This document shows, in pieces, positions 23,296-30,538 of a stretch of DNA of 64,000 nucleotides. This DNA is from JAOUGY01 sp963785075 (lineage in GTDB: Bacteria > Actinomycetota > Acidimicrobiia > Spongiisociales > ZC4RG35). A program made the position numbers and the translations under genes. Below the pieces are notes generated by a model, which was given only the letters and a program-made list of their open reading frames with translations, was not told where the DNA came from and did no database searches. The DNA is taken from assembly GCA_963785075.1 (NCBI GenBank), contig CAWATW010000006.1, positions 682,001 through 746,000 on the forward strand, in the 5' to 3' direction. Position 1 is the first letter of the stretch, and each line of letters starts with the position of its first letter.

Positions 23296-23577
23296 TCACT
23301 TCTTGCCGGACACCGCGTTCTTGAGGCCCTGACCGGCCTTGAATGCGGGAACCTTCGAGGCCTTCACCTTGATCGGTTCGCCGGTCTGCGGGTTACGGGC
23401 TGTGCGGGCGGAGCGGTTGCGCACCTCGAAGGTGCCAAAGCCGGTCAGCGCCACCCGATCGCCCTTCTTGAGCGACTTGGTGATGCTGTCGAGCACCGCA
23501 TCGACGCTGCGCTGTGCATCCGCCTTGCTGCCACCGGTGGTGGCAGCTACGGCTTCGACGAGTTCGGTCTTGTTCAC
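23296..23577 (-). CDS. hup: HU-family histone-like DNA-binding protein
   Basis: A 93-residue HU protein that bends and compacts DNA as a dimer. The N-terminal helices are MNKTELVEAVAATTGGSKADAQ-like. The VALTGFGTFEVRNRSARTARNPQTGE arm region contains the conserved GFGTF and RNPQTG motifs. It lacks the long Lys/Ala-rich C-terminal tail of mycobacterial HupB, so it is the short form. It starts with GTG. An inverted repeat of 9-bp arms (23631-23639 and 23666-23674) lies upstream and may act on hup or terminate mdh. Confidence 0.95.
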   Translation of the reverse strand: MNKTELVEAVAATTGGSKADAQRSVDAVLDSITKSLKKGDRVALTGFGTFEVRNRSARTARNPQTGEPIKVKASKVPAFKAGQGLKNAVSGKK

Positions 23578-23630
23578 GAGAACCCCCCTGGATCGGGTTG
23601 GGGAAATGACAGGAATGTAATTTACCCTAT

Positions 23631-23674
23631 CGATCGTCCAGATGCCAGGCAGGACTTGGGAATCGGGACGATCG
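23631..23674 (-). promoter_or_regulatory. Inverted repeat between hup and mdh
   Basis: CGATCGTCC and GGACGATCG, exact 9-bp arms separated by 26 bases, sit 3 bases beyond the mdh stop codon. It could be the mdh terminator or a site in the hup promoter. Confidence 0.45.
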
Positions 23675-23676
23675 CC

Positions 23677-24663
23677 TCAGATCAGGCCGAGCTCGCGAAC
23701 CGTGTCACGCTCGCTCGCCAGTTCGGCTGCAGTGGCGTCGATCTTCGATCGTGAGTACTCGTCGATCTCCAGACCTTCGACGATCCTCCACATCCCGTTC
23801 TCCGCCGTGGCCGGGAACGAGCTGATGAGGCCCTCCGGCACGCCATAGGAACCGTCGCTGTGAACGGCCATGCTCACCCAGTCCCCCGCGGGGGTTCCGA
23901 GCACCCAATCATGCATGTGGCCGATGGCGGCGTTGGCAGCCGAAGCCGCCGAGCTGGCACCCCTCGCCTCGATGATGGCGGCACCTCGCTTGGCGACCGT
24001 CGGGATGAACGTCCCATCGACCCACTCGTGATCAGCGACCGCCTCGTAGGCGTTCTTGCCATCGACTTCGCAGTGGAACAGGTCCGGGTACTGGGTCGAG
24101 GAGTGGTTGCCCCAGATCGTCATCTTCTTGACCGCCGTCACCGGGACGTCCAGCTTGCGGGCGAGCTGGGTCTTGGCGCGGTTGTGGTCGAGCCTGGTCA
24201 TCGCAGTGAACTGCCGCGGGTCGATGTCCGGAGCATGGTTCATGGCGATGAGAGCGTTGGTGTTGGCCGGGTTGCCCACCACGAGCACCTTGATGTCGCG
24301 GGAGGCGGCGGCGTTGATGGCGCGACCCTGCGGCCCGAAGATGCCGCCGTTGGCCTCGAGCAGATCCGACCGCTCCATACCGGCCTTGCGTGGCATGGCT
24401 CCCACGAGGAGGGCCACATCGGCGTCCCCGAAAGCCGTCTCGGCGTCGTCGGTCCGAACCACACCCTTGAGCAACGGGAAGGCGCAGTCATCGAGTTCCA
24501 TGGCCACGCCCTCGAGCGCCCCCAGAGCGGGGGTGATCTCCAGCAGTTGCAGGATCACAGGCTGATCCTTGCCAAGCAGCTCACCGGCTGCGATGCGGAA
24601 GAGAAGGCTGTACCCGATTTGACCGGCGGCACCGGTCACAGCAACACGTGTTGGAGATGTCAT
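23677..24663 (-). CDS. mdh: Malate dehydrogenase
   Basis: A 328-residue NAD-dependent enzyme of the TCA cycle, interconverting malate and oxaloacetate. The NAD-binding VTGAAGQIGYSLLFRIA is at residues 9-25. GAMPRKAGMERSDLL contains the substrate-loop arginines, VGNPANTNALIA is conserved, and TRLDHNRAK with IWGNHSSTQYPD supplies the catalytic Asp-His pair. This is the cytosolic-type (MDH group 2) enzyme usual in Actinobacteria. It lies downstream of nadC on the same strand, but the 160-bp gap with a palindrome suggests its own promoter. Confidence 0.97.
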   Translation of the reverse strand: MTSPTRVAVTGAAGQIGYSLLFRIAAGELLGKDQPVILQLLEITPALGALEGVAMELDDCAFPLLKGVVRTDDAETAFGDADVALLVGAMPRKAGMERSDLLEANGGIFGPQGRAINAAASRDIKVLVVGNPANTNALIAMNHAPDIDPRQFTAMTRLDHNRAKTQLARKLDVPVTAVKKMTIWGNHSSTQYPDLFHCEVDGKNAYEAVADHEWVDGTFIPTVAKRGAAIIEARGASSAASAANAAIGHMHDWVLGTPAGDWVSMAVHSDGSYGVPEGLISSFPATAENGMWRIVEGLEIDEYSRSKIDATAAELASERDTVRELGLI

Positions 24664-24709
24664 GCGAGGGAGGCTAATGCGACCCCGGGCATGCTCCTAC
24701 CGCCATTGG

Positions 24710-24737
24710 ACCCGAAGCCCCGAACCCGAACCCAGGG
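24710..24737. repeat. GC-rich heptad array upstream of mdh
   Basis: Units ACCCGAA, GCCCCGA, ACCCGAA, CCCAGGG follow one another with a 7-bp period. The palindrome at 24742 begins 5 bases later. Confidence 0.5.
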
Positions 24738-24741
24738 TTAA

Positions 24742-24762
24742 GGTCCGCCAAATTGGCGGACC
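24742..24762. promoter_or_regulatory. Perfect palindrome in the mdh-nadC gap
   Basis: GGTCCGCCAA and TTGGCGGACC, separated by one A, give a 21-bp palindrome 79 bp before the mdh ATG and 61 bp after the nadC stop. It may be an mdh operator or the nadC terminator; the short centre and AT core favour a protein-binding site. Confidence 0.5.
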
Positions 24763-24822
24763 ACAACCCACAGAACGGACACGGGGCCACCCCTCTCGCC
24801 CGGCCGTACCGGCTGGTTCACC

Positions 24823-25662
24823 TCATGCGGTGAAATCGAGCGCGACGTCGAGATTCGGCGCCGAGTGGGTGATCCATCCGACCGAGATCATGTCGACCCC
24901 GGTGTCTGCGATCGCCGACACCGTCTCGAGGGTCACACCACCCGACGCCTCGGTGATCATGCGGCCACCGACGCGGCGCACCGCTTCTGCCATCTGCTCC
25001 GTGGTCATGTTGTCGAGGAGCACGATGTCGGCGCCCACGTCGAGCAGCTCGTCGAGCTCGTCCAGCGACGTCACCTCCACCTCGATCTTGACGGTGTGAC
25101 CGACCCGGCCCCGGGCGGCTTCCACAGCCGGTCGGATACCACCGGCGGCGACGATGTGGTTGTCCTTGATCATCACCGCGTCGTGGAGACCGAACCGATG
25201 ATTCCAGCCGCCTCCCATCCGCACTGCGTACTTCTCGAGAGCGCGGAGACCGGGTGTCGTTTTGCGGGTGTCGGCGATGTGCGTGGCGGACCCAGCAATC
25301 GCATCGACGAGCTGTCGGGTTGCCGTGGCGACGCCGGACGCCCGCCCGAGGATGTTGAGGGCAGTTCGCTCGCCCACGAGGATCGAACGCGACGGTCCGC
25401 GCAGGTTCGCCAGCACCGCTCCGGCGCCGACGGACGACCCATCGTCCGTCGCAAGATCGACCTCGACGTCCGGATCGAGAATCTCGAAGACACGGGCGGC
25501 GACCGGAAGAGCGGCGATCACCCCGGCAGCCCGGGCCACGATCACCGCCTCGCTCTGTGCAGCGGCCGGGATGACCGCTTCGGTGGTGAGGTCGCCGGCC
25601 TCGGCCAGATCCTCGTCCAACGCCGTCAATATCAGCGTGTCGAAGCGACCGGCGTCCATCAT
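24823..25662 (-). CDS. nadC: Nicotinate-nucleotide pyrophosphorylase (carboxylating)
   Basis: A 279-residue quinolinate phosphoribosyltransferase, converting quinolinate and PRPP to nicotinate mononucleotide in NAD synthesis. Conserved landmarks are EAGDLTTEAVIP near the N-terminus, RTALNILGRASGVAT, DTRKTTPGLRALEKYAVRMGGG (read in parts, with active-site Arg/Lys), HNHR-type loop WNHRFGLHDAVMIKDNH and EASGGV. The ATG at 25662 overlaps the nadB stop as ATGA, so the pair is translationally coupled. Longer in-frame extensions upstream run inside nadB and are rejected. Confidence 0.96.
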   Translation of the reverse strand: MMDAGRFDTLILTALDEDLAEAGDLTTEAVIPAAAQSEAVIVARAAGVIAALPVAARVFEILDPDVEVDLATDDGSSVGAGAVLANLRGPSRSILVGERTALNILGRASGVATATRQLVDAIAGSATHIADTRKTTPGLRALEKYAVRMGGGWNHRFGLHDAVMIKDNHIVAAGGIRPAVEAARGRVGHTVKIEVEVTSLDELDELLDVGADIVLLDNMTTEQMAEAVRRVGGRMITEASGGVTLETVSAIADTGVDMISVGWITHSAPNLDVALDFTA

Positions 25663-27176
25663 GAGACCTCCTCCGGTTGGAACAGTGGCTCGACGAGAGT
25701 GCGCTGCTGCTGGAACGGGTCCTGGTCTGGATAATCGGCCCGATAGTGGCCACCGCGGCTCTCGGAACGCCGGAGAGCAGCGGCGGTGACCAACCGAGCG
25801 ACGTCGTAGGCGACACGACCCGGAATCGACCGGCCCAGCACATCCTTCATGGCGAGAAGACGACCGTGCGCCTCCCAGATGCCGGCACCGGTCCGGACCA
25901 GGCCCACCCTCTCCCACATGATGCGCCGCACCTCTTCTATCTCAGGGATCGGTTCCAACGACGTCTCGAACGCCCAGCTCGGACCCGACCCGCCCGCCGG
26001 CGGGATCGTGGCGTCGCCCGCCAGTTCGGCCGACACCCGGGCCCCGAACACGAGCCCTTCGAGAAGGGAGTTGGAAGCCAGACGGTTTGCGCCGTGCACC
26101 CCGGTCGAAGCCACCTCCCCCACCGCCCACAAGCCGGGCAACGACGTGCGCCCGGCGTCGTCGGTGTCCACGCCCCCCATGTAGTAGTGGGCCGCCGGGG
26201 ACACGGGCAGCAGATCCGAACGAGGGTCGAGGCCCGCATCCTCCGCCAACCCGAACACGGTGGGAAACCGCTCGCTGAACCGGTCGATGTTTCGCGCGTC
26301 CAGATAGGCGCCCGCGTGCCGGTCGTGCTGCCACCAGATCGCCCGTGCCACGACATCCCGTGGCGCGAGCTCGGCGTCGGCGTGATGCTTCACCATGAAA
26401 CGCCTGCCACGATCGTCGACCAAGGTGGCGCCCTCGCCTCGAAGCGCCTCGGTCAACAACGGCATCGGGTCTCTTCCCGCCATCAGCGCCGTGGGATGGA
26501 ACTGCACGAACTCGAGGTCGGCGAGACGGGCCCCGACTTGGGCAGCCATCGCGATTCCGGCTCCAGACACGCCCTCCGGGTTCGTGGTGCGCAGGTACAA
26601 CCTTCCGATGCCGCCGGTGGCGAGGACCACCCCGGTCGCCCTGATCTCGACCCGTTCGCCGGAAGGAGAGGCGGCCACCACACCGACCGCACGGCTTTCG
26701 ATACGTACGATGGCGATCGCCTGCCACCCCTCCCAGACGTCGACCCGATCCGAAGCCGAGGCGGCGGCAGAGAGGGTGCGCTGCACCTCTTTCCCTGTCG
26801 CATCACCGTCGGCATGCACGATCCGACGCCGGCCATGCCCGGCTTCACGACCGAGCTTGAGATCGCCGGCGGTGTCGAGGTCGAACTGGGCTCCGAGATC
26901 CAGCAGGCGCTGGATGGCGGCAGGTCCGCCCTCGGTGAGAGTCTGCACGGCTCGCCTGACCGCAAGCCCACCCGACACCCCCATCGTGTCCGCCGCGTGC
27001 TGGGCCGGATCGTCATCGGCACCCACCGCTGCCGCGATCCCACCCTGAGCCCACTCCGTCGAACCCGACGAACCCAGCGACCCGGCCGTCAAGACGGTCG
27101 CCTGGGGCAAACCGAGAGCAACGGAGAGACCCGCAACCCCGGAACCGATCACAAGAGGATGATTGAGCCGGATCAC
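25659..27176 (-). CDS. nadB: L-aspartate oxidase
   Basis: A 505-residue FAD enzyme that oxidises L-aspartate to iminoaspartate, the first step of de novo NAD synthesis. The FAD motif VIGSGVAGLSVALGLPQ begins near residue 9. SSGSTEWAQGGIAAAVG, EFVQFHPTAL, SPAAHYYMGGVDTD and GEVASTGVHGANRLASNSLLEG, read in parts, are family hallmarks shared with SdhA/FrdA. GTG 27176 is the likely start; the frame is open for 24 more codons into the heptad array C1, which is not plausible coding sequence. The usual nadABC order is kept, but an opposite-strand gene separates nadB from nadA. Confidence 0.95.
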   Translation of the reverse strand: MIRLNHPLVIGSGVAGLSVALGLPQATVLTAGSLGSSGSTEWAQGGIAAAVGADDDPAQHAADTMGVSGGLAVRRAVQTLTEGGPAAIQRLLDLGAQFDLDTAGDLKLGREAGHGRRRIVHADGDATGKEVQRTLSAAASASDRVDVWEGWQAIAIVRIESRAVGVVAASPSGERVEIRATGVVLATGGIGRLYLRTTNPEGVSGAGIAMAAQVGARLADLEFVQFHPTALMAGRDPMPLLTEALRGEGATLVDDRGRRFMVKHHADAELAPRDVVARAIWWQHDRHAGAYLDARNIDRFSERFPTVFGLAEDAGLDPRSDLLPVSPAAHYYMGGVDTDDAGRTSLPGLWAVGEVASTGVHGANRLASNSLLEGLVFGARVSAELAGDATIPPAGGSGPSWAFETSLEPIPEIEEVRRIMWERVGLVRTGAGIWEAHGRLLAMKDVLGRSIPGRVAYDVARLVTAAALRRSESRGGHYRADYPDQDPFQQQRTLVEPLFQPEEVS

Positions 27177-27214
27177 CTGACACCACCGATTCGCGCCCAG
27201 AGCGATGGGGCTCG

Positions 27215-27242
27215 ACGCACAACGTCGAACGTACAACGTCCG
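27215..27242. repeat. ACGTNNN heptad array C1 (4 units)
   Basis: Units ACGCACA, ACGTCGA, ACGTACA, ACGTCCG in strict 7-bp register, between the nadB start and the four-helix-bundle gene. It is the left flank of that gene. Confidence 0.8.
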
Positions 27243-27286
27243 CGGCATGGGTCACACCTCTTGCCGTTTGGCCGCTGAAGCGATAG

Positions 27287-27664
27287 ATGAGCATCGTGCA
27301 GGACTTCCGACGCCTGGACGTGTGGCACTGCGCCATGCGGCTCACCCAGACCACCTACGAGGCCATTCGATTCCTGCCTGCGGTAGAACGCTACGAGCTC
27401 ACAGCCCAAATCAGGCGAAGTGCCGTGTCCGTGCCCAGCAACATTGCCGAAGGGTGCGGTCGGAACACCCGGCGCGAACTCTTCTACTTCATCGGGGTAG
27501 CCGTTGGCTCCTTGAACGAACTCGAGACGCAGCTCGAGCTCGCACACAGGTTCTACGACCTGCCCGACGCAGGGCGACTGTTCGAGGAACTCAACGCCGC
27601 CAAGGCCAAGCTCTTGCGGTTCCGCGCTTCGATTCAGCATCAACTCGCCCACGATCGCATCTGA
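27287..27664 (+). CDS. Four-helix-bundle protein, S23/IVP family
   Basis: A 125-residue helical protein of the family first seen inside intervening sequences of 23S rRNA genes (S23/IVP). Typical motifs are FRRLDVWHCAMRL at the start, FLPAVERYELTAQIRRSAVSVPSNIAEG in the middle (the S-x-P-x-NIAEG hallmark) and a third helix with SLNELETQLELA. Function is unknown; related proteins act with reverse transcriptases in diversity-generating elements (Avd), but no such gene is nearby. It lies opposite to nadA and nadB, inside what is otherwise a nadABC operon. ACGTNNN arrays lie 45 bp before and 51 bp after it, which suggests insertion as a unit. Confidence 0.92.
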   Translation: MSIVQDFRRLDVWHCAMRLTQTTYEAIRFLPAVERYELTAQIRRSAVSVPSNIAEGCGRNTRRELFYFIGVAVGSLNELETQLELAHRFYDLPDAGRLFEELNAAKAKLLRFRASIQHQLAHDRI

Positions 27665-27714
27665 TGTGATCGCGAGACCGGGAGAGACGAGGGACGGCGA
27701 AAAGTGGTTCGGAC

Positions 27715-27749
27715 ACGTTGAACGTTCAACGTTGTACGTTCTACGTAGC
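27715..27749. repeat. ACGTNNN heptad array C2 (5 units)
   Basis: Units ACGTTGA, ACGTTCA, ACGTTGT, ACGTTCT, ACGTAGC in strict register, between the four-helix-bundle stop and the nadA stop. It is the right flank matching C1. Confidence 0.88.
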
Positions 27750-27781
27750 GCCGCGTCGTGGGGGGCCGAGTGGATCGGTGG

Positions 27782-28759
27782 TCAGGACTCACGGCGCCCG
27801 ACCTCGAGCATGCGCTCTACTGCGGTGCGGGCGCGGGAGGCGATGTCGGGGTCGACTTCGACTTGGAAGGTCATGGTCTCGAGTGATCGCCGGATGTTGT
27901 CGAGAGTGATTCGCTTCATGTGGGGGCAGAGGTTGCACGGCCGGACGAAGCTGACGTCTGGATTCTCGAGTGCCACGTTGTCGGCCATCGAGCACTCCGT
28001 GATCATCATCACCTGTTCGGGTTGGTTTCGCTCCACCCAGTGGATGATCCCGTTCGTCGAGCCGACGTAGTCGGCCTCTGCAAGCACGTCGGGTGGACAC
28101 TCGGGGTGTGCGATGACCTTCACACCGGGCAGCGATGCGCGGTGGCTACGGATCTCCTCGCCTGTGAAGCGTTCATGCACCATGCACTCCCCTTCCCACA
28201 GGACGACTTCGACGTCGGTCTGACTCGCCACGTACATCCCCAGATACTGATCGGGAATGAAGATCACCTTGTCGACGCCGAGCGACTCGACGACCGCCAC
28301 TGCGTTGCCGGAGGTGCAACAGATGTCGCTCTCAGCCTTCACGTCCGCCGAGGTGTTCACGTAGGTCACGACCGGCACGCCCGGGTGCTGCTGACGCAAG
28401 CGACGGACGTCGGCGCCTGTGATACCTTCGGCGAGGGAGCACCCGGCTCTCAGATCCGGTATGAGCACCGTCTTTTCCGGGTTCACGATCTTGGCGGTCT
28501 CGGCCATGAAATGGACGCCGGCCAGCACGATGACGTCGGCCTCCGTCTCCTTCGCCATCGCCGCAAGCGCCAACGAATCTCCGGTCAGGTCTGCGGCGGC
28601 ACCGTAGATGTCAGGGGTCATGTAGTTGTGGGCCGCGACAATCGCGTTTCGCTCTCGCTTGAGACGCTCGATGTCGTCGAGAAGCGGCCGTAGAGCGGCG
28701 AGTTCGGCTTCGGGCAGCAGGTCCTGCTTGCGCGTGATCTGAAGTGCGGTCGGTGCCAT
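27782..28759 (-). CDS. nadA: Quinolinate synthase
   Basis: A 325-residue [4Fe-4S] enzyme that condenses iminoaspartate with dihydroxyacetone phosphate to quinolinate. The Cys ligands are seen in DLRAGCSLAEG, in SDICCTSGNA and in RPCNLCPHMKRITLDNI. AHNYMTPDIY, YVNTSADVKAESD and HPECPP are also conserved. ATG 28759 is chosen because CGAGGA lies 6 bases upstream and the family N-terminus fits. It is transcribed from its own promoter, which carries the palindrome described below. Confidence 0.96.
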   Translation of the reverse strand: MAPTALQITRKQDLLPEAELAALRPLLDDIERLKRERNAIVAAHNYMTPDIYGAAADLTGDSLALAAMAKETEADVIVLAGVHFMAETAKIVNPEKTVLIPDLRAGCSLAEGITGADVRRLRQQHPGVPVVTYVNTSADVKAESDICCTSGNAVAVVESLGVDKVIFIPDQYLGMYVASQTDVEVVLWEGECMVHERFTGEEIRSHRASLPGVKVIAHPECPPDVLAEADYVGSTNGIIHWVERNQPEQVMMITECSMADNVALENPDVSFVRPCNLCPHMKRITLDNIRRSLETMTFQVEVDPDIASRARTAVERMLEVGRRES

Positions 28760-28796
28760 CGGTCCTCGTTCCAAGTCGTGCCCGTTGGAAGGCTTC

Positions 28797-28817
28797 TTAT
28801 GCTCAGTATGAGTATAA
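28797..28817 (-). promoter_or_regulatory. Probable NrtR operator over the nadA promoter
   Basis: TTATGCTCA and TGAGTATAA form 9-bp arms with one mismatch around GTA. On the minus strand the right arm contains TATACT, a good -10 hexamer, so bound protein would block nadA transcription. A TTGGAA lies about 19 bases further upstream. The NrtR-like gene 0.8 kb away makes NrtR the natural candidate; this is inference. Confidence 0.65.
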
Positions 28818-28871
28818 CTGCGTCGAGCGCCAAATTTCCAACCGGACCATATCCACCGATGGCTTCGAAGC

Positions 28872-28879
28872 ACTAGTCA
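28872..28879 (+). promoter_or_regulatory. ACTAGTCA motif shared with Tad leaders
   Basis: The octamer ACTAGTCA, preceded by GC, occurs 104 bp before the next rightward gene. The same octamer is found at 9251 and 11963 before Tad-like modules. ACTAGT is rare in GC-rich DNA, so a shared site is possible. Confidence 0.3.
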
Positions 28880-28982
28880 ATCATCGGCTACATCGAACGG
28901 TCCCTCAGTTTTCCGACGTCCCGGCCGACAAGGACAACGAAGGCTCACAAGCACGACGACTGAAGACACGCAGAGGACTCAG

Positions 28983-29555
28983 ATGAACATGCCCAACGAC
29001 GATCGCCTGATCCGAGCACTCCATGCATCTCGGGACGCCCGCCTGACAGGAGCGCTGAGGATCGAGACCGACCGCGACGGCGGCACGATCTTCTTCGACA
29101 GCGGCCACGTGTATTTCGCGGTCATCGACGGCGACAAGCCCAGCACCGAGTCGTTCGAGAGGAACGGCATCACGCGAGACATGCTGGAGGAGGCCTCGAG
29201 GGCGCCACGTTCGAACGACCGTTTTGCCGACGCTCTCATGAGCGTGGGCGTGCCCGGACAGGCGGTCCGGGCATTCGGGCGCCGAACCATCATCGAAGCA
29301 CTCACGAAGTGCGTGGCGATGAGCGAGGCGCGGTTCACCGCCGACGACCGGCAGCATCCGTACGGACCGGCCTTCACGTTCGAAGTCGACGATCTTCTCG
29401 AAGCGATCGGCGCGATGCCGAGCCACGAACCTGCCCGTCAGGCGGCGTCGCCTGTGCCGGCATCGACGCAGCCCTCGTACGAGGCCGACACGGGCATCGG
29501 ATTCCGTCGCCGGACCGGCCTCAAAGCCGCAGCCCTCGCCGCCCAATCCCGCTGA
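28983..29555 (+). CDS. DUF4388 (PATAN-like) domain protein
   Basis: A 190-residue protein whose N-terminal half has the DUF4388 pattern: LTGALRIETDRDGGTIFFDSGHVYFAVIDG, read in parts, a glycine-turn beta hairpin followed by a helix. The PATAN/DUF4388 domain occurs in bacterial response regulators and gliding or secretion-control proteins and may mediate protein contacts. The C-terminal half is helical, then a low-complexity Ala/Pro tail. The gene is divergent from nadA and convergent with the NrtR-like gene, with no obvious operon partner. Confidence 0.75.
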   Translation: MNMPNDDRLIRALHASRDARLTGALRIETDRDGGTIFFDSGHVYFAVIDGDKPSTESFERNGITRDMLEEASRAPRSNDRFADALMSVGVPGQAVRAFGRRTIIEALTKCVAMSEARFTADDRQHPYGPAFTFEVDDLLEAIGAMPSHEPARQAASPVPASTQPSYEADTGIGFRRRTGLKAAALAAQSR

Positions 29556-29592
29556 GGTCTGACCGGCCGAGCGCGACCTCACACCACCCTGA

Positions 29593-30519
29593 TCAACCGC
29601 GGCCCAGACCCGGGCGTGGTCGTTCGGTCAAGACCTCCCTCCGGAAGCGGAACAACTCGGCTGGGCGTCCCCCGGTGGTCACCATCGATCCCGTGCCCTC
29701 GACCAGACCGCCCCGCTCGACGAGACGCCGGAAGTTCTGAGGATGCAGCCGCTCCCCGGCAAGAGCCTCCACCGTTCGACGGAGATGTGAGAGCGTGAAC
29801 GTCTCGGGCAGGAGTTCGAAGACGACCGGCCGATAGGTCAGCTTGCCTCTCAACCTCGACAGTGCGGTGGCCGCAACCCGGCGATGATCCAGACCCAGAG
29901 CCATCCCCGGCGGCAGACCATCTGGGATCGGCCGTTCGTGGTCGACGAACCATTCGGGAACCAGCCGCGCCTCGTACATCAGCTCGTACCGCTCGAGCGC
30001 CCTAACCCCGTCCCAAGGTGTGTCACCCGTCCCGAATGCGATCTGGACCCGCTCGACGCGATCTCGGTCGGCGCCCGCCCATTCCACCAGGGCACGCTGG
30101 AACTCGACGGCATCGGCAGCCACGTGCCCGCGCCGATCCTCCCAAGGAAGCAAGTGATACCAATCGATCCACCGTCCAGTGGTCGTGGCCTCCCGGGTGA
30201 GCACCAGGTACGCAACGCCGAGAAGCCGGGGCTCGAGGTCCGGGCGGTACCTCGAACGATCGATGTCGCCGAAGGTGTAGAGCTGTTCCACATAGCCGAC
30301 GGACATGCCGACCTGGTCGGCGATGTGACGCCGCATCCCGAGTTCGAGGGTTGGGTCCGCATCGACTGCGAGCCCGCCCGAAGGCAACGTCGGATGGTCA
30401 CCTTCCGTGGCCACGGTGAGGATCCGGGGCCGATCGTCGGTCACTGCCACGACGACCGCCTCCAGTGACACCCGGACGAGAGCCGGGTCGGCGCTCACCG
30501 ACCCGACCAGACCCGACAA
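29593..30519 (-). CDS. nrtR: NrtR-type transcriptional regulator (Nudix domain plus winged helix)
   Basis: A protein of about 308 residues combining an N-terminal Nudix-fold domain (VAVTDDRPRILTVATEGDHPTLPSGG) with a C-terminal winged-helix domain. LRGKLTYRPVVFELLPETFTLSHLRRTVEA, HPQNFRRLVERGGLVEGTG and GRPAELFRFR, read in parts, are hallmarks of NrtR. The Nudix box is degenerate (RRHIADQVG where active enzymes have REx2EExG), which fits an effector-sensing role. NrtR represses NAD genes and is released by ADP-ribose or related ligands. A TTG start at 30519 is used; GTG 30498 is an alternative. Confidence 0.88.
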   Translation of the reverse strand: MSGLVGSVSADPALVRVSLEAVVVAVTDDRPRILTVATEGDHPTLPSGGLAVDADPTLELGMRRHIADQVGMSVGYVEQLYTFGDIDRSRYRPDLEPRLLGVAYLVLTREATTTGRWIDWYHLLPWEDRRGHVAADAVEFQRALVEWAGADRDRVERVQIAFGTGDTPWDGVRALERYELMYEARLVPEWFVDHERPIPDGLPPGMALGLDHRRVAATALSRLRGKLTYRPVVFELLPETFTLSHLRRTVEALAGERLHPQNFRRLVERGGLVEGTGSMVTTGGRPAELFRFRREVLTERPRPGLGRG

Positions 30520-30538
30520 CCGGACAGGACCCCGATGA

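Noticed and set aside
25677..27278. Plus-strand frame of 533 codons over nadB
   Set aside because: Mirror of nadB, whose conserved FAD and active-site motifs are on the minus strand.
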